A DNA stretch of 59,802 nucleotides, taken from positions 1-59,802 of the forward strand of contig MWCV01000013.1 in assembly GCA_002070215.1 (NCBI GenBank). Reading direction: 5' to 3'. This document shows positions 10,072 to 18,511 of this stretch, piece by piece; the first letter of the stretch is position 1, and every line of letters starts with the position of its first letter. Origin of the DNA: Chloroflexi bacterium ADurb.Bin180. Lineage in GTDB: Bacteria > Chloroflexota > Anaerolineae > UBA2200. Both the position numbers and the translations under genes were made by a program. The notes beneath the pieces are model-generated. The model had not been told where the DNA came from. It made no database searches and was given only the letters and a program-made list of their open reading frames with translations.

Positions 10072-10100
10072 ATTATAGCATCGCCGGCCAGATGCGCCAA
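10072..10100 (-). promoter_or_regulatory. Sigma-70-type promoter of the DegT-lepA operon
   Basis: On the minus strand a perfect TATAAT (-10, 10077-10072) follows TTGGCG (-35, 10100-10095) with a 17-base spacer. The predicted start of transcription near 10065 would leave a very short leader before the DegT ATG at 10051. Based only on consensus match and position. Confidence 0.65.
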
Positions 10101-10178
10101 CTTGCCTCCTGTGAGAGTGTGGAATATGTGGGCGACGTGCAACAGCAGATGGGAGATCGCCAAGTACGAACGCGGAAA

Positions 10179-10267
10179 GGTTCGTAGTACAGGCTTCAGC
10201 CTGTCCGGATGGGGAGCGCTGAAGCGCCTCTTCGCAGTAGCTCAGAGACCTACGGCAACTACGAACC
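10179..10267. repeat. REP/MITE-like palindromic intergenic element
   Basis: An 89-base element bounded by a perfect 10-bp inverted repeat (GGTTCGTAGT at 10179-10188, ACTACGAACC at 10258-10267). Inside are a nearly loopless hairpin, ACAGGCTTCAGCCTGT (10189-10204), and a second small one, GCGCT-GA-AGCGC (10216-10227). It encodes nothing and lies in the 367-base gap between the DegT operon promoter and the tlyA stop. The rest of the gap (10268-10418) shows no gene or clear signal to me. The layout fits REP/BIME-like elements, but a second copy is not visible in this window. Confidence 0.55.
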
Positions 10268-10418
10268 TAATCCCGCTCGAACACCATGCCCTGACTGTGT
10301 TCGTGCTCCTCAGGCGGTTTTTCCACACTCTCCTCCTGTCATAGACCAGCCATTGGCTGAGGCAGGTCGGCGACGCGGCGGGTGACCAGTCCTTGTGACG
10401 AACCGGGCAGTCGGAAAG

Positions 10419-11222
10419 TCAGGCCTTCTCTTGCAGCCTGGCGGCGTGGCTGAGCGCCGATTCGACCAGCGCGGCGATGGAGCCCGCTGTCGTCTCACCG
10501 CGGGTGGACCAGTGCACGAGGAATTCAATGTTGCCGGCTGGCCCCCTCAGAGGCGAGACAATGAGGCCATGCGTGCTCAGGTTTTGTGTCGCAGCCCAGG
10601 CGAGCATCTCTTCCAGCACTGACCGATGGACCGCCGCATCGCGCACTACTCCGCCTTTGCCGACCTGCTGACGGCCGGCCTCGAACTGCGGCTTGATCAG
10701 GGCAATGGCCTGCCCGGCCGGCTTGAGGAGCCTCAGCACCGGTGGCAGCGCGAGTCGGAGTGAGATGAACGAGACGTCGATGGTCACCAGGTCTAGAGGT
10801 TCGGGGAGCTCCCTAAGGTAACGAACGTTCACTCGCTCCATGACTACCACGCGCGGGTCCAGCCTGAGTCTCCATGCCAACTGGCCGTACCCGACATCAA
10901 TGGCGTACACGCGAGCGGCGCCCTTTTGCAGCAAGCAGTCGGTGAACCCGCCAGTCGAGGCACCGACGTCCCCTACTACCCAGCCAGTTGGGTCGATAGC
11001 GAAGGCGCTCAGGGCCGCTTCGAGCTTGAGGCCGCCCCGGCTCACATACTGACATGCTTGCTCGACAACGATGGCGGCCTCTCGGCCCACGCGGGTACCG
11101 GGTTTGTCCTCCAGACGCCCGTTGACCGTTACCTGGCCGGCCAGTATGTAGCGTCTGGCCAGTTCGCGGCTTTCGGCCAGCCCTCGCTCGTGCACCAGGA
11201 TGTCGAGTCTCTCGCGGTCCAT
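10419..11222 (-). CDS. tlyA: TlyA-family rRNA 2'-O-methyltransferase (S4/RrmJ fold)
   Basis: I use the ATG at 11222, giving 267 aa starting [15 protein letters not shown], the conserved N-terminus of this family; the longer open frame has an unrelated head. Residues ~4-65 are an S4 RNA-binding domain ([14 protein letters not shown]). An FtsJ/RrmJ-type methyltransferase follows with [18 protein letters not shown] (SAM site), [10 protein letters not shown] and LIKPQFEAG. TlyA proteins 2'-O-methylate 16S and 23S rRNA and were first described as hemolysins. No Shine-Dalgarno precedes the ATG, and the likely promoter implies a leaderless mRNA. Confidence 0.93.
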   Translation of the reverse strand: MDRERLDILVHERGLAESRELARRYILAGQVTVNGRLEDKPGTRVGREAAIVVEQACQYVSRGGLKLEAALSAFAIDPTGWVVGDVGASTGGFTDCLLQKGAARVYAIDVGYGQLAWRLRLDPRVVVMERVNVRYLRELPEPLDLVTIDVSFISLRLALPPVLRLLKPAGQAIALIKPQFEAGRQQVGKGGVVRDAAVHRSVLEEMLAWAATQNLSTHGLIVSPLRGPAGNIEFLVHWSTRGETTAGSIAALVESALSHAARLQEKA

Positions 11223-11229
11223 GGCGGCT

Positions 11230-11258
11230 AGAATAGGTACCGAGCAGGGAGAAGTCAA
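11230..11258 (-). promoter_or_regulatory. tlyA promoter (probably gives a leaderless mRNA)
   Basis: On the minus strand TTGACT (-35, 11258-11253) and TATTCT (-10, 11235-11230) are separated by 17 bases. The predicted transcription start is at about 11223, one base before the tlyA ATG. Its -35 shares the palindrome GTCAAGTTGAC (11254-11264) with the divergent promoter. Confidence 0.6.
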
Positions 11259-11259
11259 G

Positions 11260-11288
11260 TTGACCCACCGGCCCGTATTCGCTATCAT
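11260..11288 (+). promoter_or_regulatory. Promoter of the UbiA prenyltransferase-der run
   Basis: TTGACC (11260-11265), a 17-base spacer and TATCAT (11283-11288) lie 35 bases before the ATG at 11323. It is back-to-back with the tlyA promoter, and the two -35 boxes lie in one palindrome. Confidence 0.6.
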
Positions 11289-11322
11289 CAGGAGCACGAT
11301 TCCTAACGGGAGAAGTCAGGCA

Positions 11323-12192
11323 ATGCTATTGTCGTTGTTCAAAGCGATGCGCCCGAAGCAGTGGAGCAAGAACGTCTTTGTTCTGGCCGCGCTGGTATTT
11401 GATCTCAAGCTGCTGGTGCCCGAGTTCCTCGGCAAGTCGCTGGCGGCCTTCGTCATCTTTTGCGCCGTCAGCAGCGCGGTCTACCTCATCAACGACCTGG
11501 CGGACATCGAAAAGGACCGGCAGCATCCGGTGAAACGCAACCGACCGCTGGCATCTGGCAAGCTGTCGCCCCGTGTCGCCGTGATCGCGGCGCTCCTGCT
11601 GGTAGGGCTATCTCTGCCGCTGGCCTTCTGGCTCGACCCGGAGTTTATGGCCATCGTTGCCGGCTATTTCGTGATGATGATCCTTTACTCCTTCTGGCTC
11701 AAACAAATCGTTCTGATCGATGTTCTAACCGTGGCTGGCGGTTTTGTGCTGCGGGTAGTTGCCGGAGTGGTTCTGGTCAACACAGCTCGTTTTTCGCCGT
11801 GGCTGTACCTCTGTATGGTCCTCCTGGCCCTGTTCATTGCCATCAGCAAGAGGCGCCACGAGCTGGTGCTTCTGCAGGGGAATGCCAATGCGCACCGCAG
11901 CATCTTTGAGGACTATAGCCTGCCGCTGCTGGACGATATGACGCGTATGGTCACTGCCTGTACCGCCATGGCCTACTCGCTCTACACGTTCTCCGCGCCC
12001 AACCTCCCTCAGAACCATGCCATGATGCTGACCACGCCCTTTGTCTACTATGGCCTGTTCCGCTATATGTACCTGGTCCACATCAAGAACGAGGGCGGTG
12101 AGCCGGAGGATCTGGTGCTCAAAGACCGGCCCCTGCTGGCCACGGTAGTGCTGTGGGGGCTGGTGGTCGTGCTCGTCCTCTATCGGTGGTAG
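11323..12192 (+). CDS. UbiA-family polyprenyl-phosphate phosphoribosyltransferase-like membrane protein
   Basis: I start at the ATG at 11323 (289 aa), preceded by GGGAGAAG. The N-terminus MLLSLFKAMRPKQWSKN and the Mg-binding NDLADIEKDRQHPVKRNRP motif (NDxxDxxxD) are typical of decaprenyl-phosphate phosphoribosyltransferase-like UbiA proteins. About eight membrane segments follow, with a second conserved region around SKRRHEL. Mycobacterial members transfer phosphoribosyl to decaprenyl phosphate for arabinan synthesis; homologues in other bacteria are less well defined. Here it lies upstream of der with a 37-base gap, so the lipid substrate is inferred only from the family. Confidence 0.85.
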   Translation: MLLSLFKAMRPKQWSKNVFVLAALVFDLKLLVPEFLGKSLAAFVIFCAVSSAVYLINDLADIEKDRQHPVKRNRPLASGKLSPRVAVIAALLLVGLSLPLAFWLDPEFMAIVAGYFVMMILYSFWLKQIVLIDVLTVAGGFVLRVVAGVVLVNTARFSPWLYLCMVLLALFIAISKRRHELVLLQGNANAHRSIFEDYSLPLLDDMTRMVTACTAMAYSLYTFSAPNLPQNHAMMLTTPFVYYGLFRYMYLVHIKNEGGEPEDLVLKDRPLLATVVLWGLVVVLVLYRW

Positions 12193-12229
12193 GCGTGACG
12201 CAGTCTTCTGTTGCTGGAATGTGACCGCG

Positions 12230-13552
12230 ATGAGTAAGCCTCTTGTTGCCATTGTCGGCCGACAGAACGTCGGCAAGTCCACGCTGTTCAACCGCATCGT
12301 CGGTGAACGCATCGCCATCGTCGAGGACGTGCCGGGTACGACCCGTGACCGGCTCTATGCTGATGCGGAATGGCAGGGACGCGCCTTTGCCCTGGTCGAC
12401 ACTGGCGGACTGGCGCTCGATACGACTGACAGCCTTCTGGCGCGAGTTCGCGCTCAGGCCGAGCTGGCCATCGACGAGGCCGACGTCATCATTCTGGTCA
12501 CGGACGTGCTCAGTGGGGTAACAGCGGATGACCTGGAGTTGGCCAGGATGCTGCGGCGCACCAGCAAGCCCATTCTGCTTTGTGTGAACAAGGCGGACAG
12601 TGAGTCGCGCCGACTCGAGGCTAACGAGTTCTACTCACTAGGTCTGGGAGATGTCCACGCTGTTTCGGCCATCCACGGCATCGGCGTGGCTGATCTTCTG
12701 GATGCGGTGACCGCGACGTTCCCGGTGGCGGCGGAAGCCGAAGACGATACCACCATGAAGGTGGCCATTATCGGACGGACCAGCGTGGGCAAGTCATCCC
12801 TGTTGAACGCGTTGCTCGGCGAGGAGCGGACGATCGTCAGTGCAGTGCCGGGTACCACGCGCGATGCGATCGACACATCGCTCAAGTTCCACGGGCAGAA
12901 GATAACCCTGATTGACACCGCGGGCATTCGCAAGCGGGGGGCTGTCTCTCCGGGTGTCGAAAAGTACAGCGTGCTGCGAGCACTCAAGGCCATCGACCGG
13001 GCAGACGTAGTGCTTCTGCTGATCGATGGCAGCCAGGGAGTGCTGGCCCAGGATGCGCATATTGCGGGCTATGTGGTCGAGGCCGCCAAGAGCGTGGTGG
13101 TGGTGGTCAACAAATGGGATCTGGTGATCAAAGACAGCACCACGATGGATGCCTACAGGGAGCATGTGAAGCAGGAGCTCAAATTCGTACCCTACGCCCC
13201 GGTGCTGTTCATCTCGGCTCTGAAGCGGCAGCGCGTGGATCAGGTGCTTGACACGGCCCTCCGAGTGCACGAACAGCGCTTTCAGCGTATCCCTACCTCT
13301 GACTTGAACGATCTGGTCCAGGAGTCGATCGCGCGGCACAGCCCTCCGTCTCGCTGGGGCAAAAAGCTCAAGTTCTACTACTCGACTCAGCCAACCGTCG
13401 ACCCACCAACCCTGGTCTTTTTCGTCAACGACGCGCGGTTGGTTCACTTTTCCTATCAGCGCTATCTCGAGAACCGTATCCGAGAGAGATGGGGCTTTGA
13501 AGGCACGCCGATCAGACTGCGCTTCCAGGGCAGAACCGACAAGGACGCCTAA
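12230..13552 (+). CDS. der: GTPase Der (EngA), 50S ribosome assembly
   Basis: The double-GTPase ribosome-assembly factor. Starting at the ATG at 12230 gives 440 aa; an in-frame GTG at 12221 is an alternative. GTPase 1 has GRQNVGKSTLFNRI, the PGTTRD switch and DTGG. GTPase 2 has GRTSVGKSSLLNALLG, PGTTRDAIDT, DTAGIRKRG and NKWDL. A C-terminal KH-like domain ends in the usual NDARLVHFSYQRYLENRIRE region. The Walker A sequences differ slightly from the common GRPNVGKS in both domains, but the invariant GxxxxGKS is intact. Assignment is secure. Confidence 0.97.
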   Translation: MSKPLVAIVGRQNVGKSTLFNRIVGERIAIVEDVPGTTRDRLYADAEWQGRAFALVDTGGLALDTTDSLLARVRAQAELAIDEADVIILVTDVLSGVTADDLELARMLRRTSKPILLCVNKADSESRRLEANEFYSLGLGDVHAVSAIHGIGVADLLDAVTATFPVAAEAEDDTTMKVAIIGRTSVGKSSLLNALLGEERTIVSAVPGTTRDAIDTSLKFHGQKITLIDTAGIRKRGAVSPGVEKYSVLRALKAIDRADVVLLLIDGSQGVLAQDAHIAGYVVEAAKSVVVVVNKWDLVIKDSTTMDAYREHVKQELKFVPYAPVLFISALKRQRVDQVLDTALRVHEQRFQRIPTSDLNDLVQESIARHSPPSRWGKKLKFYYSTQPTVDPPTLVFFVNDARLVHFSYQRYLENRIRERWGFEGTPIRLRFQGRTDKDA

Positions 13553-14924
13553 GCCGGTCGCCGAGGATGCCCCTCGCACTGGCGCGAGCTACCGGGTGGC
13601 AGCGGCGGCTCCTACCGGGAGGGCTGAGCCTGCGCCAGCTCATCGCGAGGGCCGGCTCTACCTGCCGGTCACCCTGGTGCGGCTGCTGACGCTACTGGCT
13701 CTGGTTCTGACCGCAGGGGCTATTGTCCCCGGCGAGAGGTCCCCCATTTCGCGGGGCGCTGGCAGCCTTGAGACTGTGGGCACGGTCCGGGTGGTCCACC
13801 TCTCGGGCGACCCCTACGAAATGGGGCTGCAGCAGGGGCGACTGCTGAGCGAGTCTATCCGCGAGCTTGTCAGTCAGTACCTCTACGGCCGTCTGGTCAA
13901 GTCGGGCGCCCAGCATTTTTGGATGCTCGTTCAGTCGCGGCTCACCGAGCCCCGGCTGCCGCCGAGCATCCGCAGCGAGCTACACGGCATAGCTGACGGC
14001 GCTGGTTTGTCGTACCGGGACGTGTTGCTGCTGAATACGGTACCGGACCAGCTTGCTCTGGCCCATACGCTGCCTGACGCGTCGTTGCTGCGCGGGCTCT
14101 TCTCCCCTTCCCTGCCGCTGACCGGCTCGCTATCACTCTGCACCTCCTTTGTTGGCTGGGGTAGCGCGACTGACAATGGACAACTTCTGCTGGGACATAA
14201 CGTCGAAAACGCAGAGGGGGACGTGCTGCGTGATCAACTGGTGCTCGTGGTTCGGCAGCCCAGGTCCTCGGCTGCCACCGTGAGTTTGGGACTGGCGGGG
14301 AGCGTGGGCATTTGGGCCGGTATGAACGAGCGGTCTCTGGCTGTGACCCTGGCGTCGTCCCCTTCGGTTGACGTCAAGTCGGTCGGGCAGCCCCTGCCCA
14401 TCCTGTTGCGCATGTCGCTCGAGACGAGCGGTGACCTGGAGACGTTGGTTGGCTCTGTCGTGTCCGCGGATCGGCAGTACGGAGGGAACGTGATCGCCGC
14501 CGACGGCAAGGCGCCGAGGGCTGTGGCCATTGAACTCTCGGCACACCAGTATGCACTGTTCGACGGCGCAGCGCATGGCGGGGAATTGGTGCGCACGAAC
14601 CACTTTGTCGATTCAGAGCTGTCAATCACGCAGGCAAGTGCAGTGGATGACGGCGTGAAGCGGGCCAGCCAGGAGCGGCTTGACCGGGTCACCGACTGGA
14701 TGGAGCGAAACAATGGCTGGATCGGGGTCGACAAGGCCCTGGCGCAGCTGCTTGACGTCAGCTCCTGGCCAGAAGCCGGGCGCACCGATTCGCGGACGCT
14801 GCAGAGCATCCTTTTCGTTCCAGCCGATGCTTGTCTCTGGCTGGCTCAAGACGCTCACAGCTCGCCGGGAACTTATTCGCGGCTGACGTTTGATGAGCTG
14901 ACTGGCAGAAGAGTGGCACCGTAA
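13497..14924 (+). CDS. C45-family peptidase / acyl-CoA:6-APA acyltransferase-like Ntn hydrolase
   Basis: A protein of up to 475 aa with the C45/AAT fold: VVHLSGDPYEMGLQQGRLLSE at the start of the domain, then the probable catalytic Cys in SLCTSFVGWGSAT, LLGHNVEN, and a C-terminal RTNHFVDSEL-like segment. Family members are self-processing N-terminal nucleophile amidases with Cys as nucleophile. Before the domain (residues ~61-76) is a hydrophobic segment, so it may be exported or membrane-anchored. The ATG at 13497 overlaps der by 56 bases; GTG at 13677 is an alternative start that would place the hydrophobic segment at the N-terminus. Natural substrate unknown. Confidence 0.8.
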   Translation: MKARRSDCASRAEPTRTPKPVAEDAPRTGASYRVAAAAPTGRAEPAPAHREGRLYLPVTLVRLLTLLALVLTAGAIVPGERSPISRGAGSLETVGTVRVVHLSGDPYEMGLQQGRLLSESIRELVSQYLYGRLVKSGAQHFWMLVQSRLTEPRLPPSIRSELHGIADGAGLSYRDVLLLNTVPDQLALAHTLPDASLLRGLFSPSLPLTGSLSLCTSFVGWGSATDNGQLLLGHNVENAEGDVLRDQLVLVVRQPRSSAATVSLGLAGSVGIWAGMNERSLAVTLASSPSVDVKSVGQPLPILLRMSLETSGDLETLVGSVVSADRQYGGNVIAADGKAPRAVAIELSAHQYALFDGAAHGGELVRTNHFVDSELSITQASAVDDGVKRASQERLDRVTDWMERNNGWIGVDKALAQLLDVSSWPEAGRTDSRTLQSILFVPADACLWLAQDAHSSPGTYSRLTFDELTGRRVAP

Positions 14925-14998
14925 CGGAGCAGCCTGGGCGCCGGAGTGGCGCATCCTGAGCTGGTCGCTGCGCCTTCTGCGGCGGAGATGGATGCAGG

Positions 14999-15580
14999 TC
15001 AGGCTGCAGCCGCAACCGGGCGAGCCCGCAGGGTAGCGAGGCGCTGACACAGGTCTCGGCGAGCGTGGAATAGCCTCGACTTGACCGTGCCGACGGGGCA
15101 TTCGAGAATGGAGGATATCTCCTCGAGTGGGAGGTCCTGCAGATAGTACAGGACTACCACTGCTCGATGCTTTGCATCGAGGGCCTCAATGCCGCTGTGC
15201 ACCGCGGCTTTGACCTCGTTGTTCTCTGATCTTTCTTCGGGCGACAACCCGCGAGCGTTGAACAGGCGGTCGCTGATCTCCTCCAACGGAATGGTCATGC
15301 GGGACAGGTAGTTGCGGCGCAGGCGGCTGTAACACAGGTTCACCGTCACGCGATGCAGCCACGGTCCCACGGACGGATCCCCGTGGAGGTGGTTCAGGTG
15401 CCGATGGGTGCGCACGAAGCAGTCCTGTAGAACCTCCTCGGCCGCCTGACGGTCGCCAAGGATACCCCAGGCGGTGCGGAACACAGAGTGCTCGTACTTG
15501 TGGTACAGAATCTCGAAAGCGTCCAGGCTGCCCTGCTGGGCCTCTGCCAAGAGTTCTTGATCGCTTGACCGGGTGTCCAT
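14999..15580 (-). CDS. ECF-type RNA polymerase sigma factor
   Basis: This is a 193-aa sigma-70 family factor. The ATG at 15580 follows GAGGGAAG; the longer open frame has no family-like head. Region 2 covers ~25-90 (FEILYHKYEHSVF, then QAAEEVLQDCFVRTHRHL). Region 4 lies near the C-terminus (LDAKHRAVVVLYYL, VGTVKSRLFHARRDL). There is no region 1 or 3, which marks it as extracytoplasmic-function type. No anti-sigma gene is adjacent: it converges on the C45 gene and diverges from the Lon-like gene. The 74-base convergent gap holds nothing I can name. Confidence 0.93.
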   Translation of the reverse strand: MDTRSSDQELLAEAQQGSLDAFEILYHKYEHSVFRTAWGILGDRQAAEEVLQDCFVRTHRHLNHLHGDPSVGPWLHRVTVNLCYSRLRRNYLSRMTIPLEEISDRLFNARGLSPEERSENNEVKAAVHSGIEALDAKHRAVVVLYYLQDLPLEEISSILECPVGTVKSRLFHARRDLCQRLATLRARPVAAAA

Positions 15581-15727
15581 AGCTTCCCTCGCTCCAGGAC
15601 GGCGATACCAACGGTGCTCTCTCCCAACTCCATTTCGAATATACCGCACGCTCACCTGCCACGGAAGGGAAATCCAGGGGCAAGTGAGGGACAGCCAGGA
15701 GTCGTTCACAGCGCCGTGGGCGCGCCT

Positions 15728-15755
15728 TTGCGGCGGGATATCCTAGGCGTATCAT
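15728..15755 (+). promoter_or_regulatory. Possible promoter of the Lon-like protease gene
   Basis: TTGCGG (15728-15733), a 16-base spacer and TATCAT (15750-15755), ahead of an AAGGAGATGA ribosome site. A moderate match only. Confidence 0.35.
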
Positions 15756-15788
15756 TACGTGCTACTCGTGCATAAAAGGAGATGAAGA

Positions 15789-18266
15789 ATGAGTGACGCG
15801 CCCGCTACGCCAGCCGGCACTGAGAGACGCGAAACCGAGTTGCGAGTTGACCAACTACGCAGGGTGTGCGACCCGACTCAGCTAGGGTTCGACACTACCG
15901 AGTCGGTCGAACCCCTGACCAGGATTGTGGGACAGGACAGGGCGTTACGCGCCTTGAGCCTCGGTCTGAGCATGACCCGCGATGGCTTTAACGTCTATGC
16001 TTCGGGCTGGCCGGGGACGGGCCGAACCTCAGCGGTGACCGCCTATTTGCGGGAACTTGCCAAAAGCAAACCAGCGCCATCTGACTGGTGCTATGTGAAC
16101 AACTTTCGCGATCCCTACAACCCCAGGGCGTTGTGTCTGCCTCCGGGGCAGGGACAGGCGTTCAAGGCAGCGATGGGGCGACTTGTTGGCCTGCTCAAGC
16201 AGAGGCTGACCCTGGCCTTTGAGAATGACCCGTACATTCGGCAGAGAGACGCGATCAGTGGCTCGTTCGAGCAGCAGCGAGCCGCCGTGTTCGCAAAGGC
16301 GGCCGAGGTAGCGCAGGCAAGGGGGTTTGTGCTGCAGTCTACGGGCGGCGGAATGAGGCTGGTCCCGCTGACCGACGGCCGGGTGATGACCGAGGAGGAG
16401 TTCAACGCGCTGCCGGAAGACCGGCGCAGGTCAATCATCGGGTCGCGAGGCACGACAGAGGCCGAGGTTGGCGCGATCCTGAGGAATGTGCATCTGGCCG
16501 AGACGCAGATGCGAGAGCAACGCGTTGCACTCGACAAAGAAACCTCACTGGCCGCTGTCCAACCGCCTGTAGGTGAACTGCGGCAGCAGTTCCGGCTCAT
16601 CAAGGGCTTGGGCGCTTACCTCGATGAGGTTCAGGAAGAGGTCCTGCACAACGTCGCACTATTCCGGCCTCCGCAGGAGGACGAAAAACCTGGCGAGGTA
16701 GCCGCTCAAAGGGAAGCTGGACCAGACCCCGTGGCCGCGTTCTGGCGTCAGTTCGAGGTGAACCTTCTCGTTGACAACAGCAGCCAGACGAGCGCTCCAG
16801 TGATTCGGGAGTTCAACTTGAGTTACGGGTATCTGTTCGGCCGAATCGAGCGCGACGCCGAGTTCGGCGCACTGGTGACCGACTTTACGATGCTTCGTCC
16901 CGGTGTCGTGCACAGGGCCAATGGTGGGTATCTGGTCATGGCCATCGAGCGGTTGCTGGCCAACCCAGCCTCGTGGGACGCACTGAGGCGGACCCTGAGA
17001 AGCGGGCAGATCACCATCGAGGACACGATCGAACGCAGTGGCGGTGTGCCGGTAAGGAGCGTGCGTCCCCAGGCGATCCCGGCTCGATTGAAAGTGGTTC
17101 TGGTGGGGACCCCTGACGTGTATGCCTTCTTGAGCCGCGTCGATCCCGACTTTGGCGAGCTGTTCAAGATCAAGGCCGAGTTCGACATCGAAATGGAGCG
17201 CACTGAGACCAACATTCAGGCCTATGCCGGTTTTGCCAGCGCGCTGGTTCGCCGGGAGAGCATGCGCCATCTCAACAGCGCGGCGGTGGCACGACTGGTT
17301 GAACATGGTTCGGTACTGGCCGGAGACCAGGAGAGGTTATCGACGCACTTTGCCAGTCTGGCCGACCTGATTCGGGAAGCCAACGAATACGCGGACCAGG
17401 CCGGTTCGGACGTCGTGACGGTGGAGGCGATGGACCGGGCGATCCGGGAGCGCGTCGGACGTTCTGACCTCACGCAGCAGCACTTGAGCGAGGCGATTTT
17501 GCGGGGCTCGCTGCTCATCGACACTGCCGGCGAGGCAGTGGGACAAGTCAATGGATTGAGTGTGGTCAGCACCGGCGATTACTCGTTTGGCTTTCCCAGC
17601 CGCATCACCGCCGCTGTTGGCCAGGGGCGGGATGGAGTGCTGGCCGTTGACCGTGAAGCCGACCTAGATGGACCGATTCACACCAAGGGCGTGCTGATCC
17701 TGAGCGGGTATCTGACTCAGAAGTATGCCCACGACAAACTACTGAACCTCTCGGCCAACCTCTCGTTTGAACAGTCGTACACAGAGGTGGATGGCGATAG
17801 CGCGTCGTCGGCAGAACTGTATGCTCTTCTGTCTGCCCTGGCCGAGGTGCCGGTGAAGCAGAGCCTGGCCGTGACCGGTTCCGTCAATCAGTGGGGGCAG
17901 GTGCAAGCCGTTGGAGGGGTGAATCTCAAGATCGAAGGGTTCTTTGACCTGTGCCGGGCGCGCGGACTCGACGGCACGCAGGGCGTGATTATCCCGGCGG
18001 CCAACGTGCCCAATCTGATGCTGAAGGAAGAAGTGCTGCAGGCGGTTCGAGACGGGCGATTCCATGTCTATGCTGTAGGCAACGTCGATCAGGGGATCCG
18101 AGTGCTCACTGGTGTCGAAGCCGGCGAGCTGCGGGATGGCCAGTACGCTGACGGTTCGATCCACTTCAGGGTAGATGGCAGGTTGCGTCAATTCAGCCGG
18201 GAGTCGCCCTCCGTGCCACCTAAACCTCGCAGGGACGACCGCAGGCGTCGAGCGAGAGAGAGCTAG
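15789..18266 (+). CDS. Lon-like ATP-dependent protease (LonB/YcbZ-type, COG1067)
   Basis: This 825-aa AAA+ protease has a strong AAGGAGATGA site before the ATG. Residues 73-80 carry a P-loop variant, GWPGTGRT, with Arg where most AAA+ proteins have Lys. The middle has the long helical insertion of this family, and NGGYLVMAIERLL and VVLVGTPDVYAFL match the Walker B and sensor regions. The C-terminal S16 protease domain has the catalytic pair Ser671 (DGDSASSAE) and Lys714 (GGVNLKIEG). Their 43-residue spacing matches Lon. It probably degrades damaged or regulatory proteins in the cytoplasm; the Arg may mean weaker or altered ATP use. Confidence 0.92.
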   Translation: MSDAPATPAGTERRETELRVDQLRRVCDPTQLGFDTTESVEPLTRIVGQDRALRALSLGLSMTRDGFNVYASGWPGTGRTSAVTAYLRELAKSKPAPSDWCYVNNFRDPYNPRALCLPPGQGQAFKAAMGRLVGLLKQRLTLAFENDPYIRQRDAISGSFEQQRAAVFAKAAEVAQARGFVLQSTGGGMRLVPLTDGRVMTEEEFNALPEDRRRSIIGSRGTTEAEVGAILRNVHLAETQMREQRVALDKETSLAAVQPPVGELRQQFRLIKGLGAYLDEVQEEVLHNVALFRPPQEDEKPGEVAAQREAGPDPVAAFWRQFEVNLLVDNSSQTSAPVIREFNLSYGYLFGRIERDAEFGALVTDFTMLRPGVVHRANGGYLVMAIERLLANPASWDALRRTLRSGQITIEDTIERSGGVPVRSVRPQAIPARLKVVLVGTPDVYAFLSRVDPDFGELFKIKAEFDIEMERTETNIQAYAGFASALVRRESMRHLNSAAVARLVEHGSVLAGDQERLSTHFASLADLIREANEYADQAGSDVVTVEAMDRAIRERVGRSDLTQQHLSEAILRGSLLIDTAGEAVGQVNGLSVVSTGDYSFGFPSRITAAVGQGRDGVLAVDREADLDGPIHTKGVLILSGYLTQKYAHDKLLNLSANLSFEQSYTEVDGDSASSAELYALLSALAEVPVKQSLAVTGSVNQWGQVQAVGGVNLKIEGFFDLCRARGLDGTQGVIIPAANVPNLMLKEEVLQAVRDGRFHVYAVGNVDQGIRVLTGVEAGELRDGQYADGSIHFRVDGRLRQFSRESPSVPPKPRRDDRRRRARES

Positions 18267-18351
18267 GGCCGCGTTGCGTCGGGTCCAGTACCAGGCCAGA
18301 TTGCTCTTACAGGCGCGCCGCAGCTCGCCTCGGTGAGACGTCCGGCGCGGT

Positions 18352-18379
18352 TTGACAACCAGGACAAGACTGCTATAAT
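18352..18379 (+). promoter_or_regulatory. Strong sigma-70 promoter of the greA operon
   Basis: Consensus TTGACA (18352-18357) and TATAAT (18374-18379) with a 16-base spacer. Expected start of transcription is about 18386, some 126 bases before the greA ATG. Confidence 0.85.
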
Positions 18380-18394
18380 TGCCGGCAATAAAGC

Positions 18395-18421
18395 CGCGCC
18401 TGAGGGGCGCGCCTTTTTGTT
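18395..18421 (+). terminator. Terminator-like hairpin in the greA leader
   Basis: CGCGCC (18395-18400) pairs with GGCGCG (18406-18411) over a 5-base loop, followed by CC and TTTTTGTT. It lies only ~10 bases into the predicted transcript, between the promoter and greA, so it could terminate early and yield a ~35-nt leader RNA or act as an attenuator. Confidence 0.6.
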
Positions 18422-18511
18422 ATGGTGACGGGGCGAACAACCCCTGGCAAGAGAAGTACGGCCGGTCCTGGCTGGGGCTTGGTCGTGAGTACGAGGAGGA
18501 CTGAGGCTTCC

